This document shows, piece after piece, positions 14,903 to 23,573 of a stretch of 64,000 nt of DNA; position 1 is the first letter of the stretch, and each line of letters starts with the position of its first letter. The DNA comes from Sphingobium sp. 66-54 (GTDB lineage Bacteria; Pseudomonadota; Alphaproteobacteria; Sphingomonadales; Sphingomonadaceae): contig MKWI01000013.1 of NCBI GenBank assembly GCA_001899715.1, positions 1 through 64,000 of the forward strand, read 5' to 3'. The notes under the pieces were generated by a model that had not been told where the DNA came from, searched no databases, and saw only the letters and a list, made by a program, of their open reading frames with translations. A program made the translations under genes and the position numbers.

Positions 14903-16115
14903 CGATCGTCTCCGCATAAAGGACGCCATCGGCCTGCATCCCGGCGATGCTCGCCTCGTCGAAGCCCAGTTCGCGCGCGATGTCGGCATTGTCCTGGCCG
15001 AGCAGCGGCGCCGTCCGGCGCGGCTTGGTGTCGCAGTCTGAGAAGCGATAGGGCAGGTTGTTGACCCTGATCTTGCCCAGGACCGGGTGCTCCTGCTCGA
15101 TGATCATCTCGCGGGCCAGGGTCTGGGGGTCGGCGATGACCTCGTCGATCGTCTGCACCGGAGCGGCAGGGATGCCGGCCGTTTCGAGCATCGCCAGCGT
15201 CGCATCGCGGGAGGGAAGCGACGCGACCCAGGCCGACACGAGCGGCAATATCTCCTCCCGATGCGCATTACGTCCCGCCCCGCTGTGGAAGCGGGGATCG
15301 GCGGCCAGTTGTTCGCCACCGACCAGTTGCGCCAGCCTGATCCAGGCATCCGTCACCTGCGCGGCGATGACCAGATAGCCGTCCTTTGCCGAGAATACGC
15401 CATAGACGGTGGAATTGGGCATGTCCGCGCCGGTCTGGCGCGGCAGGATCGCTCCGTCCGACAAAAGATATTCCTGCACCGCATAATCATGCATCGACAC
15501 GACGCAGTCATAGAGCGCGAGGTCAATATGCCGCCCCTTGCCCGTCCGGGTGCGCCCGTAAAGCGCCGCGCATACGGCCGCGACGCCGTGGGTGCCGGCA
15601 TACATGTCTGCCAGCGACATGCGGAGCAGCGGTGGGGGAGCGCCGGGCACGCCAAGCTGCGCCATCGCCCCGCTCTTGGCCTCCGCAATCAAGCCGAAGC
15701 CCGCCTTGTCGGAATCCGGGCCGGTATGGCCGTAGGCGGAGACGGAACAGTAGACGAGGCCCGGGTTGCGCTGCGCCAGCGCCTCATAGCCCAGCCCCAG
15801 CTTCTTGAGCGCGCCGGGCCGGTAATTCTCCACGAACACATCGGCGGTGTCGATCAGCTTCAGCACCAGATCGCGGCCGCGCGGGTCCTTCATGTCCACG
15901 CACAGGCCGCGCTTGCCCATATTCTGCTGGATGAAATAACCGGACTGCCCCTGGACGATGTAGGCATGATCGCGGCCGGCGTCGCCCGACTTGGGCCGCT
16001 CGACCTTGATGACGTCCGCACCCAGCGCCGCCAGGCTGCGGGACAGATGCGGGCCGGCCAGATAGTGGGAATAATCGACGACCTTGATGCCGGCGAGGGG
16101 AAGCGGTTCGCTCAT
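14895..16115 (-). CDS. CaiB/BaiF (family III) CoA-transferase
   Basis: A protein of about 406 aa with the family III CoA-transferase fold: LPLAGIKVVDYSHYLAGPH at the N-terminus, LGADVIKVERP, FVENYRPGALKKLGL, SAYGHTGPDSDKAGF, and the catalytic aspartate D170 in RMSLADMYAGTHG (equivalent to Asp169 of formyl-CoA transferase). It moves CoA between carboxylic acids such as succinate and an unknown acceptor. The start at 16115 overlaps the MaoC stop (ATGA). Beside a MaoC hydratase it suggests activation of an acid to its CoA thioester followed by hydration or dehydration. The substrate is not evident. Confidence 0.9.
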   Translation of the reverse strand: MSEPLPLAGIKVVDYSHYLAGPHLSRSLAALGADVIKVERPKSGDAGRDHAYIVQGQSGYFIQQNMGKRGLCVDMKDPRGRDLVLKLIDTADVFVENYRPGALKKLGLGYEALAQRNPGLVYCSVSAYGHTGPDSDKAGFGLIAEAKSGAMAQLGVPGAPPPLLRMSLADMYAGTHGVAAVCAALYGRTRTGKGRHIDLALYDCVVSMHDYAVQEYLLSDGAILPRQTGADMPNSTVYGVFSAKDGYLVIAAQVTDAWIRLAQLVGGEQLAADPRFHSGAGRNAHREEILPLVSAWVASLPSRDATLAMLETAGIPAAPVQTIDEVIADPQTLAREMIIEQEHPVLGKIRVNNLPYRFSDCDTKPRRTAPLLGQDNADIARELGFDEASIAGMQADGVLYAETIDD

Positions 16116-16582
16116 GCCGCATCCTCCGGGCGAAGCGGGATCATCAGGCGATGTTCGCCCTTCTGCACCACTTCGTCGCGCTGGTTCACCAGTTCGGAAG
16201 GCAAGATGACGATGCCCCACCCGGGGCGGCTGCTCGACTGCCGCTTCGATCCGACATGGAAGCGGACGCGCACCCGGTCCCCAAGCTTGATCGGCGCGAC
16301 GAAGCTCCATTCCCAGCCGAGCGACATGCCCGGCACGAAGCGCAGCGGCGCCTGGGTCTTGAGGCCGTCGGCGATCGATAGGCCGAACAATCCGTGCGCC
16401 ACGCGCGTGCCGAATGGCGTCGTGCGCGCATAGTCTTCGTCCGTATGCACCGGGGTGAAGTCGCCCGTCAGTTCGGCATAGGCTATGACGCGCGCTTCCG
16501 TGACTTCATAGTCGCCGCTTTCGCAGGCATCGCCGACGTCGCATTCGTCCCAATAGAGTTCCCTGGCTTCGGTCACGATCAC
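16112..16582 (-). CDS. MaoC-like hot-dog hydratase/dehydratase
   Basis: A 156-aa hot-dog protein with the MaoC catalytic motif: AELTGDFTPVHTDEDYART (D41 and H46), then FGTRVAHGLFGLSIADGL. Members add or remove water on acyl-CoA thioesters (for example R-specific enoyl-CoA hydratase or mesaconyl-CoA hydratase). It overlaps VOC upstream and CaiB downstream by four bases each, so the operon is tightly coupled. Its substrate is probably the CoA ester made by the adjacent CoA-transferase. Confidence 0.85.
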   Translation of the reverse strand: MIVTEARELYWDECDVGDACESGDYEVTEARVIAYAELTGDFTPVHTDEDYARTTPFGTRVAHGLFGLSIADGLKTQAPLRFVPGMSLGWEWSFVAPIKLGDRVRVRFHVGSKRQSSSRPGWGIVILPSELVNQRDEVVQKGEHRLMIPLRPEDAA

Positions 16583-16983
16583 TTCTCCATTCCCGCGCGC
16601 GGATCGACTGCCCGCACCGCCGCGACCGCGCCGGGGGCCGCCTGCATCAGTTCAAGTTCGAGCCCGTCGGGCAGCAGGATCCAGTTGCGTCCAGCAGGCT
16701 GCTCCTTCACCTCGAACGCCGCCGCCCGCGCCAGCGCACCGTCCAGATCGTCGGTCATGATGCCCAGGTGCAGCAGCCGCCCTTCCGAGCCGGCAAAGCC
16801 CGGATCGGCGCGCAGCTGCATGCCACCCAGCGTCCAATATTGTTCGGGATTTTCCTCCGTGCCCTGCACCTCGCGCAGCGTCATGTTCAGCACCTCGCGG
16901 AAAAAGCGGATGTGCCAATGGATGTCGGAAACACGGATCGCGACATGCTCGACATAACCGGTGGGAGGAAGGGAAGGGGTCAT
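16579..16983 (-). CDS. VOC-family protein (glyoxalase/epimerase-like)
   Basis: A 134-aa single-domain vicinal oxygen chelate protein. It shows two beta-alpha-beta-beta-beta modules: YVEHVAIRVSDIHWHIRFFR, then LLHLGIMTDDLDGALARA, ending with GLELELMQA. Candidate metal ligands are H13 and H72 plus the glutamates near the C-terminus. Single-domain VOC proteins include lactoylglutathione lyases, methylmalonyl-CoA epimerases and dioxygenases, so the reaction cannot be assigned. It overlaps both its neighbours by ATGA. A bipartite enzyme with a VOC half (quiC) lies nearby, but the two are not close copies. Confidence 0.8.
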   Translation of the reverse strand: MTPSLPPTGYVEHVAIRVSDIHWHIRFFREVLNMTLREVQGTEENPEQYWTLGGMQLRADPGFAGSEGRLLHLGIMTDDLDGALARAAAFEVKEQPAGRNWILLPDGLELELMQAAPGAVAAVRAVDPRAGMEK

Positions 16984-17960
16984 CGGGCATCCTGCGCTGA
17001 TGGGGAATGGGAAAGTGCGAAGCCGCCGCTGGCCTCTATGCCCTTGACGCAGGCGACGAGCGCCACGTTGACCGGCGTCGGAACGCCATGGCGCGCACCG
17101 CGCGCCACGACGGCGCCGTTGATGAAGTCGATCTCGCTGCGACGGCCCTTGAGGATCGTCTGGAGCATGGAGGTGCGGAAATTGTCGGGCAGGCCGGCGC
17201 TTGCCATGTGCCAGGCTTCGGCCGGCTCGCTGATAGTGAGGTTCACCCCTTCGGCCCGTGCGACCGCCATTGCCTCTGCGACGGCCGATTGCGCCACCTC
17301 GGCGAGACCGGGCTGCGCATAGAGTTCGCCATAGGTCATGCGCGTGATGGTGGACAGCGCGCCGGTCGCCACGTTGATGAGGAGCTTGTCCCAGATGGCG
17401 ACCCTGATGTCCGGCGCGACTTCGGTCGGCACGCCAAGTGATGTCATCATTTGGGCGACGCTGGTCGCCCGGTCGGAGATTTTGCCGTCCAGTTCGCCGA
17501 TGAGGGTCCGCTTGCCCGCGACCGTCGCCTGGACCTTGCCCGGCGCGATCATCAGGCCGCCGGCATAGGTCTTGCCGCCCAAAACCCGCTCGCGCCCCAG
17601 AACGTCGCTGAGCAGCTCCTCTTGGCCCAGCCCGTTCTGAAGCGAAAAGATCATGCTGTCCCGCCGCACAATGGCGGTCGCATCGCGCGCCGCCTGCGCA
17701 GTCCCGGCCGAATGGATGAGGATGATGGCGAGATCGACCGGTGTTGTGATGGCCGAACAGTCCGCGACCGCGGATACGGCAACATGGCGGAACGTCTTGC
17801 CGTCCGCGGTCAGCATCAGTCCCTCGGCTTGGACGGCGTCGCGATGCGCAGAATTGCCCGTCACGAGCGTCACATTGGCGCCATGTTCGGCCAACACGCC
17901 ACCGATGGCGCTACCCAGGGCACCGGCTCCTACGATGGCGACGGAAAAATCGCGTTTCAT
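16980..17960 (-). CDS. 2-dehydropantoate 2-reductase (PanE/ApbA) family dehydrogenase
   Basis: A 326-aa NAD(P)-dependent beta-hydroxyacid-type dehydrogenase. It has the Rossmann motif GAGALG at 11-16, LQNGLGQEELL, the catalytic lysine K192 in WDKLLINVATGALS, and a C-terminal all-helical domain. In E. coli PanE, Lys176 is followed by Asn180 and Asn184; here the second of these corresponds to G200, which argues against ketopantoate as the true substrate. As the first gene of the operon, divergent from lysR, it probably reduces a 2-oxo acid or oxidises a 2-hydroxy acid in the same pathway. Confidence 0.85.
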   Translation of the reverse strand: MKRDFSVAIVGAGALGSAIGGVLAEHGANVTLVTGNSAHRDAVQAEGLMLTADGKTFRHVAVSAVADCSAITTPVDLAIILIHSAGTAQAARDATAIVRRDSMIFSLQNGLGQEELLSDVLGRERVLGGKTYAGGLMIAPGKVQATVAGKRTLIGELDGKISDRATSVAQMMTSLGVPTEVAPDIRVAIWDKLLINVATGALSTITRMTYGELYAQPGLAEVAQSAVAEAMAVARAEGVNLTISEPAEAWHMASAGLPDNFRTSMLQTILKGRRSEIDFINGAVVARGARHGVPTPVNVALVACVKGIEASGGFALSHSPSAQDAR

Positions 17961-18034
17961 ACGATCGGCCGTATCGAAAGGCCACGCATTGATCTATGCA
18001 ATGAATGTTATAATTATCATTGTGGATTGCAATA
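17961..18034. promoter_or_regulatory. Divergent LysR-type control region between the panE-like gene and lysR
   Basis: This 74-bp AT-rich spacer contains a near-dyad: TGCAATGAATG on the left and CATTGTGGATTGCA on the right, around TTATAATTA. Divergent LysR-type regulators typically bind such T-N11-A dyads to activate the neighbouring operon and repress themselves. Confidence 0.5.
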
Positions 18035-18913
18035 ATGGTCGACAATCACCTGCTGTCGAGCTTCCTTGCCTTGGTCGATCAGGGGAGCGTCACGCGAGCC
18101 GCTGAAGCACTCGGCCTCCAGCAACCGACCGTGTCGCTCCATCTCAAGGCGCTGAGACAGCAGTTCGGCGACCCGCTGTTCGTCCGGCAGTCCGGCCGGA
18201 TGCTGCCGACGCCCAGGGCGCTGGACCTGGTGAAGCCCTGCCGCGCCATATTGGAGCAGCTGGCTTATCTCAAGGACCCCGGCCCCGTCTTCGACCCTGC
18301 AAGCAGCACGCACATGTTCCGCATCGCCATGACCGACGCCAGCCAGGTGACGCTGCTGCCGCACATCCTCGATCATCTGGCGAAGGAAGCCCCCGCGATC
18401 ACGCTTTCGGTCAGCCTGCTCGATGACGATCTCGCTCAGAAATTGACCAGAGGCGATGTGGATCTCGCGCTGGGGTACATCCCCTGGCTCGAAGGGGGGT
18501 GCCGCCGGCAAGCGCTCTATGATCAAAGCTGGGTTTGTCTGGCGCGGCGGGAAATCGGCCAGATAGACCGTCGTGCCTATGAAGATGCGAGCCATGTCCG
18601 AATAGCCTCCGGAACTGGCGCGCAACTGCTCGAAGACGCCTTGATGGCCGAAAACATCCAGCGCCGGGTCAGGCTGGAACTGCCCGGCTTCCTCGGACTG
18701 GCCGCTATTGTCGGCGAGCAGGACTATGTGGCGACAGTTCCCCAACACACCGCCGCGGTACTCTCCAGGCTCAACAGCAATTTGGGAGTACAGTCGCTTC
18801 CTTTCCCAGCCCCCGGCTTCCGGGTCTGCCAATATTGGTCTGAGAGATTTGATCGCTCCCCAGCTTTGGTGTGGTTACGCACACAATGCCATCATCTTCT
18901 CAAAATTGCTTAG
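18035..18913 (+). CDS. LysR-family transcriptional regulator
   Basis: A protein of about 292 aa. The N-terminal winged HTH is clear (LLSSFLALVDQGSVTRAAEA, then LGLQQPTVSLHLKALRQQFG and DPLFVRQSGRMLPT). The periplasmic-binding-protein-like effector domain follows from about residue 90 (HMFRIAMTDASQVTLLPHIL). I use the ATG at 18035; an in-frame TTG at 18020 would add five residues. It is transcribed away from the panE/VOC/maoC/caiB/aroE operon and is its likely activator. The inducer is unknown, perhaps the operon's substrate or its CoA ester. Confidence 0.9.
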   Translation: MVDNHLLSSFLALVDQGSVTRAAEALGLQQPTVSLHLKALRQQFGDPLFVRQSGRMLPTPRALDLVKPCRAILEQLAYLKDPGPVFDPASSTHMFRIAMTDASQVTLLPHILDHLAKEAPAITLSVSLLDDDLAQKLTRGDVDLALGYIPWLEGGCRRQALYDQSWVCLARREIGQIDRRAYEDASHVRIASGTGAQLLEDALMAENIQRRVRLELPGFLGLAAIVGEQDYVATVPQHTAAVLSRLNSNLGVQSLPFPAPGFRVCQYWSERFDRSPALVWLRTQCHHLLKIA

Positions 18914-19360
18914 ACGGAATTGTGATTCAAGGATTAGCACAACTTATTGATATTGAGATTCATGGATCGGCGATTGTTGCGCGACACGACCGCTGTAAAG
19001 CCGTGACATTCGCGCAGCCCGCCTCCAATTTAGCGCCATCTGGGTGAAAGTCTTATGCCAGCATCCTCAGCGGCGCTCGACAACTTCTCTCTGCAACCGC
19101 TAGCCACGGGATTGACGCTGGCGTGCCTAAACGTCTCGCGTGAGGCGCTCTGCTGAACGTCCGCTCTCCACACGAACGGACGTTCCCGTATCACCTCGTA
19201 AACGACCTAAAGTGGGTCGGCTTCTGCTAGTGCGACCGGATGGAAATTGCCGCCGCCAAAGCGGTCATTGGTGTTCGCAGTTGATAATCCTGAAAGCGGA
19301 CGCTCGGGTAGAGCCTGTCGCAGACCGCTGACGTTGGCACTGGGGCCGGTTTCGCATCTA
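18914..19360. other. Intergenic stretch between lysR and the IS630 element
   Basis: About 450 bp with no supported gene. Only short frames are present. It ends at the TA (19359-19360) that is duplicated at the other end of the IS630 insertion. Confidence 0.5.
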
Positions 19361-20419
19361 GAGCATTTTCACGATGACCGTTGATATCCGGCTGCTTGGA
19401 AGAAGTTGGCGCATTCGGAGGGAAGGAAGCGATCGAGCAGGTTGCCGATGCGTTCGACCAGGCCGTCGATGGTTCGCGCCGGGTCCTGGCGCAGGAGTGC
19501 CTTGAGCTTGGAGAAGGCCATCTCGATGGGGTTCATGTCGGGACTGTAGGGCGGCAGGTAGAAGATTTGGGCCCGACGATCGAGGATCGCCTCGCGGATG
19601 CCCGCGACCTTGTGCGCCGGCAGGTTGTCCAGCACCACGACGTCACCGCGTCTGAGCGTCGGCGCGAGAACGTGCTGGATGTAGGTCCGGAAGGCATCGC
19701 CATTCATCGGCCCGTCGAGCACCCAAGGCGCGGTCATGCCGGTCAGGCGCAGGCCGGCGATGAAGGTCATCGTCTTCCAGTGGCCGAACGGTGCGCTGTC
19801 GCGGCAGCGCTCGCCGACCGGCGACCAGCCATAGAGCCGCGCCATCTTCGTGTTGACGCCGGTCTCGTCGAGGAAGACGAGGCTCTCAGGATCGATGAAC
19901 GGCTGCGCTGCTCTCCACAGTTTGCGCCTTGCGGCGACGTCGGGCCGGTCCTGCTCGGACGCGCGCAGGGCTTTTTTTGAACGACAGCCCCAGACGCTTG
20001 GCCGCATTCCACATCGCGCCGGTGCTGAGATCGATGCCGTGCTCGGCCAGGAGCCAGGATTGCGCCTGCGCCAGCGTGATGCCGGGCCGCGAGCGGATGT
20101 GCGTCGCCAACACCAGCTCATGCTCGGGCGAGAGCTTGCGCGGCGGACGACCGCGGTTGGGACTGATCCCGGCATCGCCGGTCAGCCGGCGCCGGATCAG
20201 TGCCTTGTATATGTAGGCGATGCTCACCTGGAATGTCGCTGCCGCCTGGCGAACCGCCATTCCGCCGTCCACCGCTCCAAGCACCCGACCACGCAAATCC
20301 TCAGAGTAACTCTGACCCGATCGCCAACCCATCGCCGCCTCCTTCGTGACGGCAACCTATGAATCACACAATCAACTCAAAGGGAATCCCCCGCGATTCC
20401 GCCCATAATGAATTTGCTC
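19361..20419. mobile_element. IS630-family insertion sequence with TA target duplication
   Basis: The element is about 1.06 kb. The left end reads GAGCATTTTCACGATG and the right end, on the other strand, GAGCAAATTCATTATG, giving imperfect terminal inverted repeats. Both ends are flanked by TA (19359-19360 and 20420-20421), the TA target duplication expected of the IS630/Tc1 group. It contains one transposase in two overlapping frames. It separates the catabolic cluster from the defence genes. Confidence 0.8.
19369..20332 (-). CDS. IS630 transposase, two overlapping frames
   Basis: The first frame (20332 to 19886) encodes the N-terminal HTH region: YSEDLRGRVLGAVDGGMAVR followed by QAAATFQVSIAYIYKAL. 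The second frame (ending at 19369) encodes the DDE catalytic core: FLDETGVNTKMARLYGW, VVVLDNLPAHKVAGI and PPYSPDMNPIEMAFSKLKA, giving the D-D-E triad. The frames overlap at a run of seven T/A bases near 19970-19980 (tttttttg on the plus strand), a classic slippery site. Many IS630 elements make the full transposase by programmed frameshifting there, so this need not be an inactivating mutation. Confidence 0.8.
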
Positions 20420-20512
20420 TAGCCAGGCTTCAATTCATCGTCATTCGGAGAGATTTATATTTTGCCACCCGCAAACACAGCCATATAAGTTGCTTAAACA
20501 GGGGCAGACATC

Positions 20513-23014
20513 ATGCAACTCAGCAAGATTTACGCACGGTTCTACAAATCGTTCAACTTCGATCATCATCGCAAGGCCCACCGCGATGCGGAGTCCCGCG
20601 AATGGGAAATGATCGGAGATCTCTGGTATCCCTACATCGAGGTGCCGATCGATCCGCGGATCACGACAATTGTCGGTGCAAATGAATCGGGCAAGAGCCA
20701 CCTGCTCGGGGCGATCGAAATGGCGATCACGGGCAAAGGGTTCCGGCACCAAGATCTTTGTCGATATTGCGATTATTTCAATGTCGAGCGCGGCAACGAG
20801 TTCTGGCCACATCTCGGCATCGCGTGGAGCGACGTCACCGAAGCCGAGGTCGCGAAAATTCGCGTCGATGTTCCGTCCGCCCCGGAACGCTTCGATGCAT
20901 TTCTGATGTTCCGACAGGGGCCTGACCGGCTCGATCTCTATTTCCCCGATGGCGCTGGTGGGTATCAGCACCTGCCACTGACCGGATCGAAGGCGCAAGG
21001 TTTCGGGACGGCGGTGCTGCCGCGGGTATTCACGATCGAGTCCAAGGTTGCGCTGCCCGGCGCTTTGCCGACCTCCGAGCTCGTCGCGGCGCAGTCGGGG
21101 CCGATCCGCGACCGCCGGACGCGAAAGCGGTCACTCGAAGTGCTCGACATCCTCCGGCGCATTTTCAGCACCGACCAGTCGAGCTTCTCGCAGGGGCTGA
21201 AAGGTGCCGCGCCCGAGCTTTCTCCGATTCTGACGGAGCTCGACGACAGCCCCGCAACCCGCGAGGAACTCGCCAAATCCTATGCGCTGGCACGCCGGCT
21301 CTTGCTGCAGCTTGCGAATGTCGAACCCGAGCGGCTGATCGAGCTGGCGCACTTCATCGAGGCCGGTGAGAATGGCCATGCGACAGCATTGGTCGAGAGT
21401 ATAAACCAACAGCTCGAGCAGCGTCTGAACTTTCCCAAATACTGGGTGCAGGATCGCGATTTCCAGCTGCGCGTGACGGCGCTCGAGTCCGATCTGGTCT
21501 TCACCATCCGCGACCGGACGGGCACGCAATATACGTTTGACGAGCGCAGCAACGGACTAAAGTTCTTCCTGTCCTATTTTATCCAGTCCCAGACGCACGA
21601 GCCCGACCCAGAGCGCCCTGAAATCCTGTTAATGGACGAACCCGACGCGTATCTTTCGGCCGAAGCACAGCAGGACCTTCTCAAGATTTTCCGAGGATTC
21701 GCAGAACCCGACGACGGTGCTCGACCGGTCCAGGTCGTTTACGTCACCCATTCGCCATTCCTACTCGACAAGAACCGGGCCGAGCGCATTCGCGTCCTGC
21801 AGAAGGGTAAGGGGGCTGATGGCACGCGCGTGATCAAGAACGCCTCGCAGAACCACTACGAGCCATTGCGCTCGGCATTCGGTGCCTATGTGGGGGAGAC
21901 CGCCTTCATCGGTGCCTGCAATCTACTCGTCGAGGGTGTAGCAGATCAGGTGCTGTTCGCAGGACTGTCGCGCGCTATCCAGCGGCGTGGTGTCTCGAGC
22001 GAAACCGAGTTGCTCGACCTAAACCGGGTGGTGCTTGTTCCGTGCGGATCGGCGAGCCACGTCCCCTACATGCTATATCTCATCCGGGGACGTGACAGCG
22101 ACGCGCCGGCAGTCATAATTCTTCTCGATTCGGACAAAAGCGGCAGCGACGCGGCTACCATCCTGCGGAGCGATGACAAGGCTTCTCGCCGCCTGATCAA
22201 TCCAGACTATGTTATGCAGTTCGCAGAGTTCAGCATCGTCCAGGATGCCTCGCATCTGATGGCCGAGCCTGAAGATTTGCTCCCGCTCCCACTCGCCATC
22301 GCGGCGGCAAACGCCTATTTCCGGGAGGTGGCTGAGTTTCGCGAAGGCGAACCGATCGTCCTTGCCGAAGACGAGGTCGCGCCGCATCTCAGCGGAACCG
22401 CCGGCATCTTCGACGCCCTAAAAGCGGCAGCGAAGGCGAAAGATAGCCACATCGACAAGATCGGGCTCGCGCGCGCCATCGTGGCGATCTGCGAGGTCAA
22501 GTCGCCCGACGCCGTGCTGGAAAAAGACATTGCGGAATTCCTCCAGCGCATGAAGCTGCTTTTCAAAAACCTCAATCGCAAACGGCGCGCGGCCGACGAG
22601 GAGCGATTGCGTCACCGTGTCAAGGCGCTGGTTGAGCAGCAGCGCAAGATCTTCCTGCAGGATTACCCCGAGGGCGCGACGCGCGAACAGGGCCTGTTCC
22701 TGTTCGAGCGGATCGCCGACGGCCTCGATCATTCGCTTGAGGCCAAGGCAATTCGCGACGAAATGCTCGCTCTGACCGTGGAGTTCGGACTCGATGGCGA
22801 GCCGAACGAGCGGATAAGCGACTATGATGGATTCAAGACGCGCCTCAAGGTCTTGAAGGACGCGCTCGCGATCAACCGGGAGGGGCGTGGAGGGAGCGAG
22901 GCCGCCGGAGGGGTGGCAGTCGAGAAGCCCCGCACCGGGAACGGAGACACCAAACCCAAGGCCCGAAAACCCCGCGCCCGCAAGGCCGCGATGACCGGAG
23001 CCGATACCGCGTAG
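20513..23014 (+). CDS. OLD-family ATP-dependent nuclease (AAA ATPase plus TOPRIM)
   Basis: An 833-aa protein. The N-terminal ABC-type ATPase has Walker A GANESGKSH (residues 55-63) and a Walker B region LLMDEPDAYLSAEAQQDLL near 375. It is followed by THSPFLLDK. A TOPRIM nuclease domain starts near 472 (LLVEGVADQVLF) and continues with the acidic ILLDSDKSGSD near 535. The C-terminal tail is basic and Lys/Arg/Pro-rich. OLD proteins cut DNA in an ATP-linked manner and act in phage exclusion, alone or with partners (GajB helicase in Gabija, reverse transcriptase in some retrons). No UvrD-like partner is next to it, so it looks like a stand-alone class 1 OLD nuclease. It lies between an IS630 insertion and Hachiman genes in the same orientation. 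Confidence 0.85.
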   Translation: MQLSKIYARFYKSFNFDHHRKAHRDAESREWEMIGDLWYPYIEVPIDPRITTIVGANESGKSHLLGAIEMAITGKGFRHQDLCRYCDYFNVERGNEFWPHLGIAWSDVTEAEVAKIRVDVPSAPERFDAFLMFRQGPDRLDLYFPDGAGGYQHLPLTGSKAQGFGTAVLPRVFTIESKVALPGALPTSELVAAQSGPIRDRRTRKRSLEVLDILRRIFSTDQSSFSQGLKGAAPELSPILTELDDSPATREELAKSYALARRLLLQLANVEPERLIELAHFIEAGENGHATALVESINQQLEQRLNFPKYWVQDRDFQLRVTALESDLVFTIRDRTGTQYTFDERSNGLKFFLSYFIQSQTHEPDPERPEILLMDEPDAYLSAEAQQDLLKIFRGFAEPDDGARPVQVVYVTHSPFLLDKNRAERIRVLQKGKGADGTRVIKNASQNHYEPLRSAFGAYVGETAFIGACNLLVEGVADQVLFAGLSRAIQRRGVSSETELLDLNRVVLVPCGSASHVPYMLYLIRGRDSDAPAVIILLDSDKSGSDAATILRSDDKASRRLINPDYVMQFAEFSIVQDASHLMAEPEDLLPLPLAIAAANAYFREVAEFREGEPIVLAEDEVAPHLSGTAGIFDALKAAAKAKDSHIDKIGLARAIVAICEVKSPDAVLEKDIAEFLQRMKLLFKNLNRKRRAADEERLRHRVKALVEQQRKIFLQDYPEGATREQGLFLFERIADGLDHSLEAKAIRDEMLALTVEFGLDGEPNERISDYDGFKTRLKVLKDALAINREGRGGSEAAGGVAVEKPRTGNGDTKPKARKPRARKAAMTGADTA

Positions 23015-23573
23015 CATTCTTAACTGTGATCATTGCCGCTCTCGGGCATCCCATTACGTTGCGTCCGCGGTCGGACGTGATTTGTAGAAAGGATCGGGTC
23101 AAGGTCGTCGGGTCGTCGGTTACCTTTCATTCGCATCCGAAAGCTGGCGTTCCGCTACCATGACCAGCTTGTCTCCTGGGCCAGCCGCGCTGCACGAGGG
23201 GGGCCGCCGCCGAAGGCGACGTTCCCGGGCCCAGGCCGCTCCGTCGAGACCTGCCATTGGTTCACCTTGGCAGCGGCCCTGCGGAAATGACGGGCTCTGG
23301 GACATTCGGGTCTATTAAACCGGCTGCCGTGAACGACGGCTTGTCGCTAAGAGGCCGTCACAACTTGCGGGCCCTCCGAGACCTCCGATCAGCCTTTCGA
23401 TATAGCGAGCGCCGAGCAGCGCAATACGTTTGAGGCCGGACGCTTGCCAGCGATCATCGAATGCCCTGAATTCTCGCTCCTCGATCACACGCACAGCTAA
23501 GAGGCCTTGACCGATGAATTGTTCTGTGTTTGTTCTGTCCTGAAACGTGCCCTCGTTCACCCGGTCGACGCTC
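23015..23573. other. Intergenic region between the OLD gene and hamA; possible small divergent ORF
   Basis: A 560-bp stretch. The only candidate is a minus-strand frame 23575-23315 (86 codons, MSVDRVNEGTFQDRT, with RWQASGLKRIALLGARYIER in the middle). It has plausible codon use and a start that shares the palindromic catg with the hamA ATG. I do not recognise it. It could be a gene remnant, a small regulator, or chance. The promoter of hamAB probably lies here. Confidence 0.3.

Noticed and set aside
16980..17960. True panE (pantothenate biosynthesis)
   Set aside because: Family membership is clear, but an active-site Asn is replaced by Gly and the operon context is catabolic, so I give no panE symbol.
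20513..23014. Gabija system (GajA-GajB)
   Set aside because: The OLD protein is GajA-like in layout, but the downstream genes are DUF1837 plus an SF2 helicase of HamB type, not a UvrD-like GajB, and a 560-bp gap separates them.
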